Source: Nitrospinaceae bacterium (GTDB lineage: Bacteria; Nitrospinota; Nitrospinia; Nitrospinales; Nitrospinaceae). Taken from it: a DNA stretch of 64,000 bases. The position numbers and the translations under genes are program-made. Shown piece by piece: positions 1 through 7,681 of this stretch (its first letter is position 1; every line of letters begins with the position of its first letter). Under the pieces are notes generated by a model. The model had not been told where the DNA came from. It ran no database searches and was given only the letters and a program-made list of their open reading frames with translations. Location: positions 62,001 to 126,000 of the forward strand of contig JAHELC010000003.1 in the NCBI GenBank assembly GCA_024644405.1. The letters are read 5' to 3'.

Positions 1-1545
1 GGTGTGGAAATTTTGAAAAAGGAAAGCGGTATTGAGGTGGACGTCAATACCGGCTTGGCGAAAGAAGAGTTGATCAAGATCATCCCGGAATACGACGGAT
101 TGATCGTGAGAAGCGCCACCAAAGTCACCGCCGATGTAATTGCCGCGGCGAAAAACCTCAAGGTCGTGGGACGCGCCGGAGTGGGGGTCGACAACATCGA
201 TCTCGACGCGGCGGGTAAAAAGGGCATCATCGTCATGAACGCGCCGGACGGCAACATGATCACCACTGCTGAACACGCCATGGCGTTGATGTTGAGCATG
301 TCCCGCAACATTCCGCAGGCCAACGCTTCTGTTAAACAGGATAGAAAATGGTCTCCCAAAACGTTTATGGGGGTCGAATTGTATGGGAAGACGATGGGCA
401 TCATCGGTCTGGGCCGCATCGGCTCGGTCGTGGCCGAGCGGGCCAAGGGATTCGCCATGAAGGTGATCGCTTACGATCCGTTTGTGGCCAAGGAACAGGC
501 GGAAAAAATCGGTGTGGAGGTTGTCGAGTTGAAGGATTTGCTCCAGCGCGCCGATTTCATCAGCCTGCATTCGCCGAAAGTGGGCGACAAACCCCTCCTG
601 GGCAAAGAGGAACTGAACAGCGTCAAGCCGGGGGTGCGCATCATCAACTGTGCCCGCGGTGAACTGATCGACGAGGGGGCCCTCATCCAGGCCATCAAAG
701 ACGGCAAAGTGGCCCAGGCGGCTCTCGACGTGTACTCGAAAGAACCGGTCAATCCCGACAGTCCACTCATGGATGTTCCGGAAATCATCTGCACCCCGCA
801 TCTGGGCGCGTCGACCGGCGAGGCTCAGGACAAAGTGGCCATTGCCATCTGCGATCAGATAATCGATTTTCTGAAGTATGGGAGTATCCGCAACGCAGTC
901 AATATGCCTTCCATCGACGAAGAGACACTGAAGCAGATCAAGCCGTATCTGGATCTGGGGTCGGATCTGGGCCAACTGGCTTCACAACTGGTCGAAGGTC
1001 CCATCACTCAAGTCAAGGTTCAGTACAATGGTGAAGTGTCGAACCTGAACGTCCAACCCATCACGATTTGCGTTTTAAAGGGATTGTTGACGCGGTCGCT
1101 GGAAGGGGTCAACATGGTCAACGCGCCGTTCATCGCCAAGGAGCGGGGGATTGAGGTGCAGGAGTTGAAGAGCAATGAGATCAAGGATTACACCAGCACC
1201 ATCCAGGTGCAGGTGACCACCAAACAGGGCGCCCGTGATATTACCGGCAGTATCTTCGGCAAAGGCGACCCGCGCATCGTGAGATTCGACGAATACAGCT
1301 TCGAGGCGGTGATCTCCAAGCACATGCTGATCCTGAGCAACAAGGATGTTCCGGGAGTCATCGGCAAACTCGGTAATGTGCTCGGCAAGAACAACATCAA
1401 TATCGCCGGGTTCCATCTGGGCCGCCTGGACAAAACCGGGAATGCGGTATCGGTGATCAATATCGATTCACCGCCGACCAGCGAAACCCTGCGGGAATTG
1501 CGGGAAACGCCTAACGTGATCGAAGTCCATTCGGTCGTTCTCTGA
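1..1545 (+). CDS. serA: D-3-phosphoglycerate dehydrogenase, 5'-truncated by window
   Basis: Oxidises 3-phosphoglycerate to 3-phosphohydroxypyruvate with NAD+, the first step of serine synthesis in the cytoplasm. The reading frame is open from base 1, and the product starts at a point that lies some 15-20 residues into typical SerA, so the true start is upstream of the window. Visible parts are the NAD-binding GLGRIG near residue 135, the substrate and catalytic region around NCARGELID (about 215), the catalytic His in CTPHLGAST (about 266), then the long-form intervening domain and a C-terminal ACT domain (about 440-514, starting near SNKDVPGVIGKLG) that usually mediates serine feedback. A strong hairpin terminator follows 18 bases after the stop. 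The identification is secure. Confidence 0.97.
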   Translation, partial: GVEILKKESGIEVDVNTGLAKEELIKIIPEYDGLIVRSATKVTADVIAAAKNLKVVGRAGVGVDNIDLDAAGKKGIIVMNAPDGNMITTAEHAMALMLSMSRNIPQANASVKQDRKWSPKTFMGVELYGKTMGIIGLGRIGSVVAERAKGFAMKVIAYDPFVAKEQAEKIGVEVVELKDLLQRADFISLHSPKVGDKPLLGKEELNSVKPGVRIINCARGELIDEGALIQAIKDGKVAQAALDVYSKEPVNPDSPLMDVPEIICTPHLGASTGEAQDKVAIAICDQIIDFLKYGSIRNAVNMPSIDEETLKQIKPYLDLGSDLGQLASQLVEGPITQVKVQYNGEVSNLNVQPITICVLKGLLTRSLEGVNMVNAPFIAKERGIEVQELKSNEIKDYTSTIQVQVTTKQGARDITGSIFGKGDPRIVRFDEYSFEAVISKHMLILSNKDVPGVIGKLGNVLGKNNINIAGFHLGRLDKTGNAVSVINIDSPPTSETLRELRETPNVIEVHSVVL

Positions 1546-1562
1546 CAAGCTTCACAAAAAAC

Positions 1563-1594
1563 AAAACCCGCTCTCTTGAGAGAGCGGGTTTTTT
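1563..1594. terminator. Bidirectional rho-independent terminator between serA and the parvulin gene
   Basis: A near-perfect stem (CCCGCTCTC paired with GAGAGCGGG, loop TTGA) has a T6 run on its plus-strand 3' side and an A-rich run on the other side. It can therefore end both serA (plus) and the minus-strand gene that stops at 1651. Confidence 0.9.
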
Positions 1595-1650
1595 ATTGGA
1601 TCCGTCAAAGGCCTGACCTGAAGATCAACTGACCCCCGGTCTTTAGAAAC

Positions 1651-2211
1651 TTACTTGCTGTCTTCTCCAGACTTGGCTTCGATTTTCTGTCCGAATACTT
1701 TGGCGATAACGTCGTTGATGGCGGCCTCACCCAGAATGTTATAGACGGCATTAGCCGACTTGAAATGGGCGCTGGTAAAAAGGCTCAACACTTTTTTACT
1801 GGAATACCCGAGCATCATGAATTCGTGGGCGTAGTTTTCGGCTACCAGGAGCAGGGTTTTATCGTCCGCGTCTTCGTCGCCAGTGGGCGGACCCTCATCC
1901 GGATTGATATCGTCCTTGACTTCGTACACGTAGATCAAATGCCAGCCGAACTCTGTTTTGATAGGCCCGACTACATCTCCTTCCTGCGCGCTGAACGCGG
2001 CTACTTCAAAGGGGCGGACCATGGCGCCCTTTCCGAACCAGCCCAGATCGCCGCCGCGTTTTTTGGAGGGACATTCACTGTACTCCTCGGCCATTTTGGC
2101 GAACTCGGCACCGTCATCCAGTTTCTTCTGTATTTCTTCCGCCAATTCCTTGGTCGCGACCAGAATATGGCGGGCTTGAATTTTTTTGACTTTCTTCTCT
2201 GGATTGCCCAT
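1651..2211 (-). CDS. Parvulin-type peptidyl-prolyl isomerase with C-terminal extension
   Basis: Parvulins catalyse cis-trans isomerisation of peptidyl-prolyl bonds. Residues about 10-105 carry the PpiC/rotamase core: ARHILV at the first strand, GGDLGWFGKGAMVRPFE in the middle, and FGWHLIYV at the end. There is no signal peptide or membrane segment, so the 186-aa protein should be cytoplasmic. After an acidic linker (about 108-126), residues about 127-178 form an additional predicted helical segment (ENYAHEFMMLGYSSKKVLSLF and following) that is not part of the parvulin fold and that I do not recognise. The start ATG has AGGAAAG seven bases upstream. A second small parvulin lies at 62189-62542. 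Confidence 0.88.
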   Translation of the reverse strand: MGNPEKKVKKIQARHILVATKELAEEIQKKLDDGAEFAKMAEEYSECPSKKRGGDLGWFGKGAMVRPFEVAAFSAQEGDVVGPIKTEFGWHLIYVYEVKDDINPDEGPPTGDEDADDKTLLLVAENYAHEFMMLGYSSKKVLSLFTSAHFKSANAVYNILGEAAINDVIAKVFGQKIEAKSGEDSK

Positions 2212-2244
2212 AACTTTCCTGCCTTTATTTTGAATTGATATCGA

Positions 2245-3033
2245 TCAATTTAATTTCAAACCACAACATTTTTTGAATTTTTTTCCGGACCCGCAAGGAC
2301 ACGTTTCATTGCGCTGAACTTTATGAGGCGTGACCTCCATTTTGGGTGAAGACTTCAACAATTCCTCGCCAATCTGCTTGGCTTCCTTGTAACGCTGTTT
2401 CAGAATATCGTTGAGATTGGGAATAAAACCGATAAACTCGACCAGGAGTTCTTGATTGGCCGGTTCGAGCTTGGCTTCCTCTTCTTCCCGTTGTTTCTCA
2501 TTAAAATAATAGTTGTAGGAAAAAATGGAAGGCGGACGATCCTCGGCTGGATCAAATTTGTAAAACGTCAGCTGAACGCTTTTGTTGTCATTGCGAGGAT
2601 CCAGCTCATACGCCTCTTCGGCGAAATGCTTGCTCTCGTTAAATTTAAAATCAAGCAGTTGTTTCTCCCGGGGAAACAATTCCATATAGTTGACATAGCG
2701 TCCCGGCTCGAACACGAGATAAGACATGGGGTTGTTCTCCCCATACGCTTTGGCCTCCATGTACCTCTGCTTGAACAGGATGATCATTTCATCCGTCACT
2801 TCCTCCATGAATTCATTGAGGATGGATTTCTGGGACTCGGTCAATTCCGGATGATTGGGCAGAATTCCATGTGTTTTGTTGAAATTCAACAGGAAGGAAA
2901 ACCGGTTATTGTCGTCTTCCTTGTCACACAGGGAAATGGTGACATGATTGCAATCGCAAAACGGGTTGGTGCAATAGTAATCCTCCAGGATGTAGAGACT
3001 TCTGAAATCCTCTTCCTCAAACCGGTAGGTCAT
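2245..3033 (-). CDS. SEC-C metal-binding motif protein, unknown function
   Basis: The 262-aa protein ends in a textbook SEC-C motif (CPCGSGKKFKKCCG, about residues 244-258). This is a zinc-binding tail known from SecA and from many stand-alone proteins. The N-terminal part has a Cys/His cluster (YYCTNPFCDCNH, about 19-30) that could also bind metal; the middle is not recognised. No signal peptide is visible. In-frame stops upstream and no other ATG support the start used. It lies 33 bases downstream of the parvulin start on the same strand. The SEC-C assignment is certain; the cellular role is unknown. Confidence 0.85.
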   Translation of the reverse strand: MTYRFEEEDFRSLYILEDYYCTNPFCDCNHVTISLCDKEDDNNRFSFLLNFNKTHGILPNHPELTESQKSILNEFMEEVTDEMIILFKQRYMEAKAYGENNPMSYLVFEPGRYVNYMELFPREKQLLDFKFNESKHFAEEAYELDPRNDNKSVQLTFYKFDPAEDRPPSIFSYNYYFNEKQREEEEAKLEPANQELLVEFIGFIPNLNDILKQRYKEAKQIGEELLKSSPKMEVTPHKVQRNETCPCGSGKKFKKCCGLKLN

Positions 3034-3117
3034 GACCGAGTTCAGGCTTTCCTGATTATTGACAACACTGTACGCTTCGATGACGCTTCTCCTTCTTCAC
3101 AACGTTAATTCTTGTGC

Positions 3118-3546
3118 TCACTCTTCTTCCGTGACGGTCCTCACCGCCCGGATGGAATCCTTTGAGGGATCGTCCCGGTTATTGACATTGGCGTGGCCAT
3201 ACCGGTAATAAAAAATCACCGCCCCATTGTGGGGTTTCAGGTCGATGGTCCAGGTGGTGTAACCCCCTCCCGGCGAGAACGCCTTGTCGATAAATATTTC
3301 AAACCGGTCGCAATCGCGAATGGACGTCTCATCGAGAAACAGGCTTTCCGCTTCCTCCAGGTTCGGCATGCGCCAGTCGTTATACCCGGCAAACTTCTTG
3401 TTGTTCAGTTCCCGGATGTAATCTTCGGCCTTGTACCAGGTATGGAATATGCTCTCGTCCTGGAACCCGTCGGTTTGCTTCCACATCAATCCTTCTTCCG
3501 AATCGGTGACGGTTCCATCTCCGTTATCTTTAAACCGTTTTCCCAT
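3118..3546 (-). CDS. DUF1566 (Lcl-type) domain protein, single domain
   Basis: A 142-aa protein made almost wholly of one DUF1566/Lcl C-terminal-type domain. It opens with FKDNGDGTVTDSEEGLMWKQ and continues with the family's GYNDWRMPNLEEAESLF, GGGYTTWT and a final IRAVRTV. The fold is expected to be C-type-lectin-like. No signal peptide is visible. It is the most downstream member of a run of related genes reading the same way (upstream members continue to 7550). Function is unknown; related domains in other bacteria are surface ligand-binding modules, but here a cytoplasmic location seems likely. Confidence 0.85.
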   Translation of the reverse strand: MGKRFKDNGDGTVTDSEEGLMWKQTDGFQDESIFHTWYKAEDYIRELNNKKFAGYNDWRMPNLEEAESLFLDETSIRDCDRFEIFIDKAFSPGGGYTTWTIDLKPHNGAVIFYYRYGHANVNNRDDPSKDSIRAVRTVTEEE

Positions 3547-3567
3547 CGATAGCGCTTATCCGTCCGA

Positions 3568-4029
3568 TCAAATCTTGTTCATATCGCGTACCAGACGGGT
3601 GGATCCCCGCGAAACCCGGTAGACATCGTCGTACATCATTCCGCCCTTGCGAAACCCAAAGCGAACCGCCTGAATTTTATTCCGCACGTCGCTGGTCCAA
3701 CACAAAAACCCGAACCCACCGGGGAAAACAGGATGCAGATACGCTTTTTGCCCCATATGGTCCTTATTGATCTGTTTTTTATCGTATAAACTTTTCGCCT
3801 CTTCCAGAGTGGGAAGCCGCCAATCGTTGTAACCCGCATATTGGGTTTTGCTCAGCTCTTTCGCATAGTCGCGGGATTGAACCCAGTTGAGCCACTTGCC
3901 GGTTATCTGGTACGTATCCTGCTTGAGCCAAACCAGCTTCCGCGTCAGATCGATCACCGTATGCTCATCCGCATCGGCAAACCGTTCCTGAACGGCGGTT
4001 GGGGCGGGCGTGGATTCGGAAGGACTCAT
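3568..4029 (-). CDS. DUF1566 (Lcl-type) domain protein, single domain
   Basis: A 153-aa protein with one DUF1566 domain: VIDLTRKLVWLKQD near residue 25, GYNDWRLPTLEEAKSLY near 75, GGFGFLCWTSD near 115 and STRLVRDM at the end. A short Pro/Ala/Ser/Glu leader (about 20 residues) precedes the domain, with no signal peptide. The start overlaps the stop of the upstream double-domain gene by four bases (4026-4029), so translation is probably coupled. GGAGGAAA lies about 11 bases before the ATG. Function unknown. Confidence 0.85.
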   Translation of the reverse strand: MSPSESTPAPTAVQERFADADEHTVIDLTRKLVWLKQDTYQITGKWLNWVQSRDYAKELSKTQYAGYNDWRLPTLEEAKSLYDKKQINKDHMGQKAYLHPVFPGGFGFLCWTSDVRNKIQAVRFGFRKGGMMYDDVYRVSRGSTRLVRDMNKI

Positions 4030-4919
4030 GACTCTGTTTCCTCCGGCCGCAGGGTACGAACCGCGCGCGTGCCATGGCTGCGCAGTCCCTTTTTGTGAAA
4101 CTTGTAATCTCCGCTGTAATAGTTGAACCGGACCGCTATGGTGTCGTCGGTTTTATGCAGGGTTTTGGTCCAGGTGGTCTGTCCCGCGCCGGGAGGAAAG
4201 ACCGGCACCAGATACAGGGTGTCGCCATAAGTATCGATTACGGGGTTGTTGGGATCGTGGATGGATTGCGCCTCTTTGCGTGTGGGTAATCGCCAGTCGG
4301 AGTGACCGCCGAATTCCTCTTTGCTGAGGACCCCGACATACACCTTGGCCTCCTGCCAGCTGATCCACTTATCCAGTTCCAGGAAGGAATCGTCCCGTTT
4401 CCACATCAATCCCGTTTCCAGATCGCTGACGGTACCGTTATTGTGCACTACATAGCGTTCTTCCGGAGGCAGTTTTGATGCGGCGGTGATGGTGCGGACG
4501 GGGCGGATACCGCTGGGGAATCCTTCGTTTTCGCGGGCCAGCCAATATTCGTAATCGGCACGGTAATCGTAACCCATCGCCGCCTTGGCGCCGCGGGTTT
4601 CAGTGGTCCAGGTCGTGTACCCGCACCCGGCGGTAAACACCGGGTCGATGTGGGTTTCGCACCCTTCCATATCGGTATTGCTGAATTCAGGGTTATACAA
4701 CTCGCGGGCCTCTTGCCCGTTCGGAAACCGCCAGTCGGAGTGTCCGGCGAATTTTTTTTCGTTCAGCTCTTTGATGTACTCCTGGCCCTGCCACCACGAC
4801 ACCAGTTTACCGAGCTTCACCCAGGTATCATCCTTGGCCCACATCAGGTTTTTCCGGGTATCGGTAACGGTTTCATCCCCGTTATCCACAAACCTGGACT
4901 TTACTTTGGTTCCGCTCAT
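4026..4919 (-). CDS. Tandem DUF1566 (Lcl-type) protein, two domains
   Basis: The 297-aa product holds two DUF1566 domains in tandem, the first about residues 8-150 (RFVDNGDETVTD ... GIRPVRTI) and the second about 155-290 (RYVVHNNGTVSDLETGLMWK ... TRAVRTL). Each has the DWR(F/L)P core and a G-x-TTWT segment. I chose the ATG at 4919 (protein start MSGTKVK) because GAGGAAA lies nine bases upstream; an earlier in-frame ATG at 4955 falls inside the preceding gene. The Trp and Gly core is kept in both halves, so both are probably folded. No signal peptide. Function unknown. Confidence 0.85.
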   Translation of the reverse strand: MSGTKVKSRFVDNGDETVTDTRKNLMWAKDDTWVKLGKLVSWWQGQEYIKELNEKKFAGHSDWRFPNGQEARELYNPEFSNTDMEGCETHIDPVFTAGCGYTTWTTETRGAKAAMGYDYRADYEYWLARENEGFPSGIRPVRTITAASKLPPEERYVVHNNGTVSDLETGLMWKRDDSFLELDKWISWQEAKVYVGVLSKEEFGGHSDWRLPTRKEAQSIHDPNNPVIDTYGDTLYLVPVFPPGAGQTTWTKTLHKTDDTIAVRFNYYSGDYKFHKKGLRSHGTRAVRTLRPEETES

Positions 4920-4932
4920 AATAGTGGTTTCC

Positions 4933-5442
4933 TCAAGATTTTCTTCTGCGGCCAACGGTTTTGACCGGATCTTTCCGGCAGATTCTTACGGACCCGAAAG
5001 CGTATTCATCGGCACTGGCAACCTGGCCCTGGGTGTAATCGAACCGGGGCCGCCGGGTGGAAGTGTCCGCCATGGTCCATTGCATTTTGAACGAACCCTC
5101 GGGAAACAGGGAATCGATATGAAGCGTTTCGCCGGTTTTACCGGTGTTCTCCCATTCCTCATCGTACAGGGTGGCCGCCTCTTCGTTGGTCGGCAAGCGC
5201 CAGTCGGCAAACCCGCCGATTTTACGCACATTCTTTTTTTCGGCGAAGTCTTTGGCTTCGTGCCAGTTGAAATATTTGCCCCGGTCCAGCCAGGAGTCTT
5301 TTTTCAGCCAGTAGAGTCCCGTTTGAGTGTCCTGGATGACCAGCGGCCCGTGTTCCACGAACCGCTTGGGACCTTCTTCAACGACTTCCAATTCTTCCGA
5401 TTGCGCGTCATGAACGACCGGTTTGATTTCTTCGTCTGCCAT
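4933..5442 (-). CDS. DUF1566 (Lcl-type) domain protein with acidic leader
   Basis: A 169-aa protein. Residues 1-35 are acidic and disordered-looking (MADEEIKPVV...), followed by one DUF1566 domain (LVIQDTQTGLYWLKKDS, GFADWRLPTNEEAATLY, KMQWTMAD, FGSVRICRK). The usual D-N-G-D-G-T opening has degenerated to G-P-L-V-I-Q-D here. The ATG at 5442 has GGGAGA nine bases upstream and is preferred over the in-frame ATG at 5493, which overlaps the next gene. Member of the minus-strand array; function unknown. Confidence 0.83.
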   Translation of the reverse strand: MADEEIKPVVHDAQSEELEVVEEGPKRFVEHGPLVIQDTQTGLYWLKKDSWLDRGKYFNWHEAKDFAEKKNVRKIGGFADWRLPTNEEAATLYDEEWENTGKTGETLHIDSLFPEGSFKMQWTMADTSTRRPRFDYTQGQVASADEYAFGSVRICRKDPVKTVGRRRKS

Positions 5443-5458
5443 AGCGTAACTTCTCCCT

Positions 5459-5674
5459 TTAATCGGTATAACCGATTTCGACGTTATCTTCATCGACGTT
5501 CACAATCACCGGAACCACGTAATCCCCGTTGGAATATTCCAGCATTTTTTCAAGACCCTGCGGATTGTTTTCCACATTGACATAGATAAAAGGTTTGCAC
5601 TGTTTCTTATAATCCTGACGGGCCTTGGTGGTGTAAGGACAATCGTCTTTTCCAAATATCATGTAATGGCTCAC
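5459..5674 (-). CDS. Glutaredoxin-like small redox protein with CPYT motif (UXX-star-like)
   Basis: A 71-aa thioredoxin-fold protein: beta strand MIFGK, then DDCPYTTKARQDY with a CPYT active site, then YVNVENNPQGLEKMLEY and the cis-Pro segment VVPVIVNV. Length and the D-D-C-P-Y-T-x-x-A-R pattern recall the UXX-star family, in which the first active-site residue can be Cys or selenocysteine; here it is an ordinary Cys codon (TGC). I use a GTG start at 5674 because GAGAGG lies seven bases before it and because the longer open frame would overlap the upstream gene. It is inserted among DUF1566 genes on the same strand and is probably co-transcribed, hinting at thiol chemistry in that group. Confidence 0.75.
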   Translation of the reverse strand: MSHYMIFGKDDCPYTTKARQDYKKQCKPFIYVNVENNPQGLEKMLEYSNGDYVVPVIVNVDEDNVEIGYTD

Positions 5675-5715
5675 AATAACACCTCTCTTCAGGCCCCCAT
5701 CAGGCCCAAGCGATA

Positions 5716-6366
5716 TTAACCATCGAACTTTTTGGTCTCGGTCCGCCAATCGGGTTCCCACGACTCTTTCTGTTCATCGCGGACGGCCCGGACATGGCAA
5801 TATTCATTATCCTTGTGTTCCCATTTCTCGTTACCGGTCACGTAGCTGAACATCATGGCGTATTGCTGATAGTCCGGCTTTTCCTCGTAGGTCCAGGTAT
5901 TGTGTCCGCCGCCCGGCTCAAACAGGGGATCGATATGCAATTCGGCACCGTCTTTGTCCCGGTTGGACACGGCAAACGCGAACAGCGATTTGGCCTCCTC
6001 AAAACCGCACAGCCGCCAATCGTCGAAACCGGCGAATTTTTTCTCGTTCAGATCCTCAATATAATCGTTGGCCTCAAACCAGTTGATGCCGTACCCAAAC
6101 TCGGCTTGGGAGTCGCTTTTTTTCCACATCAGATTGGATTTCGAATCGCTGATGGTCTCGTTGCCGTTGTCAACAAACTGAGGAACATCCAGCTCTTCCT
6201 CTGCTTCCTCCTCCTCGACCTCCTCCCAATCGTCGTCACCGATCCACTCGTCGACATCGAAGGCTTCTTCATCATCGAAATCGTCATCGAGCGGCAGGGT
6301 CTTTTTGGCTTCCTTACCGGGGGGTTCTTTTTCTTCCGACGGGTCCTTCACTTCTTCTTCAGGCAC
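5716..6366 (-). CDS. DUF1566 (Lcl-type) protein with long acidic N-terminus
   Basis: The 216-aa protein begins with about 60 residues very rich in Glu and Asp (for example DDDFDDEEAFDVDEW and EEVEEEEAEEELDV), then one DUF1566 domain (FVDNGNETISDSKSNLMWKK, GFDDWRLCGFEEAKSLF, GGHNTWTYE, CHVRAVRDE), then a short tail with WEPDW. The same WEPDW string ends the NHL protein at 10441-11475, so the two share a C-terminal tag. The GTG start has AAGGAG seven bases upstream. No signal peptide. The acidic head resembles those of the TPR, NHL and unknown proteins further upstream. Confidence 0.84.
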   Translation of the reverse strand: MPEEEVKDPSEEKEPPGKEAKKTLPLDDDFDDEEAFDVDEWIGDDDWEEVEEEEAEEELDVPQFVDNGNETISDSKSNLMWKKSDSQAEFGYGINWFEANDYIEDLNEKKFAGFDDWRLCGFEEAKSLFAFAVSNRDKDGAELHIDPLFEPGGGHNTWTYEEKPDYQQYAMMFSYVTGNEKWEHKDNEYCHVRAVRDEQKESWEPDWRTETKKFDG

Positions 6367-6413
6367 GATGGTTCTCCTTGTCGCCCACCTTGTTAAGACG
6401 GAGGGTCATGATG

Positions 6414-6854
6414 TCACGCATCCCTCACCAGGCGGACCGAGGTTCCCGTGGTTGAGACCTGCTGGTCCACGCATACTTCTTTGATGACGGGGAAATAGCA
6501 TTTCCAGGCATAGGAATCATACCGGGTTTCCGAAGTCCAGTAACTCCATTCCCCACCCGCCTGGTAATTGGATACAGAACGTTTTTTTTTGGCGGGAAGG
6601 TTCATGAACAGCTCCTCATAGGCCTCCTTGGCCTTGAGCAGACCCCGAATTTCGCTTTTTGTGGGCAATCGCCAGTCGGTGGTTCCCAGGTAACTCTGTT
6701 CGTTACAGGCATCCCGGTAGGCATTGGCCTCGTCCCAATTGAGCCATTTGCCCAATTCCTGCCGGGAGTCTTTTTTGGACCAGATCAAATCCTCGTCCAC
6801 TTGAGCTACAGTGCCGTCACCGTTGTCTTTAAACAATTTTTCCCAATCTGCCAT
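6414..6854 (-). CDS. DUF1566 (Lcl-type) domain protein
   Basis: A 146-aa protein with one DUF1566 domain starting almost at once: LFKDNGDGTVAQVDEDLIWS, GTTDWRLPTKSEIRGLL, GGEWSYWTSE, TSVRLVRDA. The spacer between the second and third motifs is rich in Lys/Ala and differs from the other copies. The ATG at 6854 is the only normal start near the domain; an upstream TTG at 6878 lies within a hairpin-forming repeat (6866-6894), and no convincing Shine-Dalgarno site is visible, so the start is uncertain. Function unknown. Confidence 0.8.
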   Translation of the reverse strand: MADWEKLFKDNGDGTVAQVDEDLIWSKKDSRQELGKWLNWDEANAYRDACNEQSYLGTTDWRLPTKSEIRGLLKAKEAYEELFMNLPAKKKRSVSNYQAGGEWSYWTSETRYDSYAWKCYFPVIKEVCVDQQVSTTGTSVRLVRDA

Positions 6855-6865
6855 ACAATTGCCAA

Positions 6866-6894
6866 AACCCAAAACCAACTTCTCGTTTTGGGTT
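6866..6894. repeat. Perfect inverted repeat just upstream of the DUF1566 gene start
   Basis: Two 10-bp arms, AACCCAAAAC (6866-6875) and GTTTTGGGTT (6885-6894), are separated by nine bases. The element ends 12 bases before the ATG at 6854 of the minus-strand gene, where a hairpin in the mRNA could affect ribosome access. It lacks the T-run of a terminator in the minus direction. The rest of 6895-7055 holds no gene that I can see. Confidence 0.55.
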
Positions 6895-7055
6895 CTTGTG
6901 AATTTTTCAGAGCGGCCCTACCCCTCGCAGGGTGGCCCCCTAACACCCTAAATTTTAAGAAAGTTTACAGTTAAAGTATCACCCGCCCAGCCATAATACA
7001 ATACCTAACCCGGTGAAAACTGCCTGGCCGCCCAATATTAACAAACCCTTTAAAA

Positions 7056-7550
7056 TCAGCGTTGATCGCTGATCATCATGCCTCGTTTAGGCGGGATTTT
7101 CCCCAGGGCGGCTTTGGCCTCTTCGTCCATGGTTCCCCGTACCAGGCGAACGCTGGTATCCAGGGTGTCGTCCACCTCCTTATGGCCGCCAGTTCCGCTG
7201 GCAAAGGAAAACACGTATGCGGTGATCTTTCCCCGGGAATTGCTGGTCCAAGTGTCATAGCCACAGCCCTCGCTAAAGGCCGGGTCGATATACAAAGCCA
7301 TTTCATACTTGTCCTGGATCGATTTTTCCTTCTCCCGGTAGTACAGGGAATGCGCCTCCTCCTTGCTGGGCAGTCGCCAGTCGCTGTACCCGGCGAAGGA
7401 TTCTGCATTCATTTTGGCCATGAATTTTTTCGCGGCGGAATAAACCAGAAATCTCCCAAAAAAGTTATAGGAATCGTCTTGCATCCACATCAGTTTGGCT
7501 TTGTGGTCGGTCACGGTTCCGTCGCCATTGTCAACAAATCGTTCTTCCAT
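7056..7550 (-). CDS. DUF1566 (Lcl-type) domain protein, first gene of the array
   Basis: A 164-aa protein with a complete DUF1566 domain: RFVDNGDGTVTDHKAKLMWM at the N-terminus, GYSDWRLPSKEEAHSLY, GCGYDTWTSNS and TSVRLVRGTM, then a 20-residue basic tail ending in MMISDQR. AAGAGG lies five bases before the ATG. No signal peptide. A 201-bp spacer separates it from the next DUF1566 gene (ATG 6854), so the downstream genes may have their own promoter. Function unknown. Confidence 0.85.
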   Translation of the reverse strand: MEERFVDNGDGTVTDHKAKLMWMQDDSYNFFGRFLVYSAAKKFMAKMNAESFAGYSDWRLPSKEEAHSLYYREKEKSIQDKYEMALYIDPAFSEGCGYDTWTSNSRGKITAYVFSFASGTGGHKEVDDTLDTSVRLVRGTMDEEAKAALGKIPPKRGMMISDQR

Positions 7551-7620
7551 ATTGGCCTCTTAAAATCCTATCACAAATAACAACTTGAAGATTAGATTAG
7601 CCCCAGGAAACATTGGGTTC

Positions 7621-7656
7621 AAAAAAAAAGCCGGAAGGTCGAGACCTTCCGGCTTT
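7621..7656 (-). terminator. Rho-independent terminator after the secreted protein gene
   Basis: On the minus strand a 12-14 bp stem (AAAGCCGGAAGG paired with CCTTCCGGCTTT) is followed by an uninterrupted run of T residues (complement of A 7621-7629). It ends transcription of the minus-strand gene that stops at 7682. Confidence 0.9.
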
Positions 7657-7681
7657 GATAAATCTAATGTAAGAGTGAAGC

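Noticed and set aside
7056-7580. A 172-codon plus-strand open frame opposite the first DUF1566 gene
   Set aside because: Shadow frame; similar antisense frames occur opposite every DUF1566 copy because of shared codon patterns.
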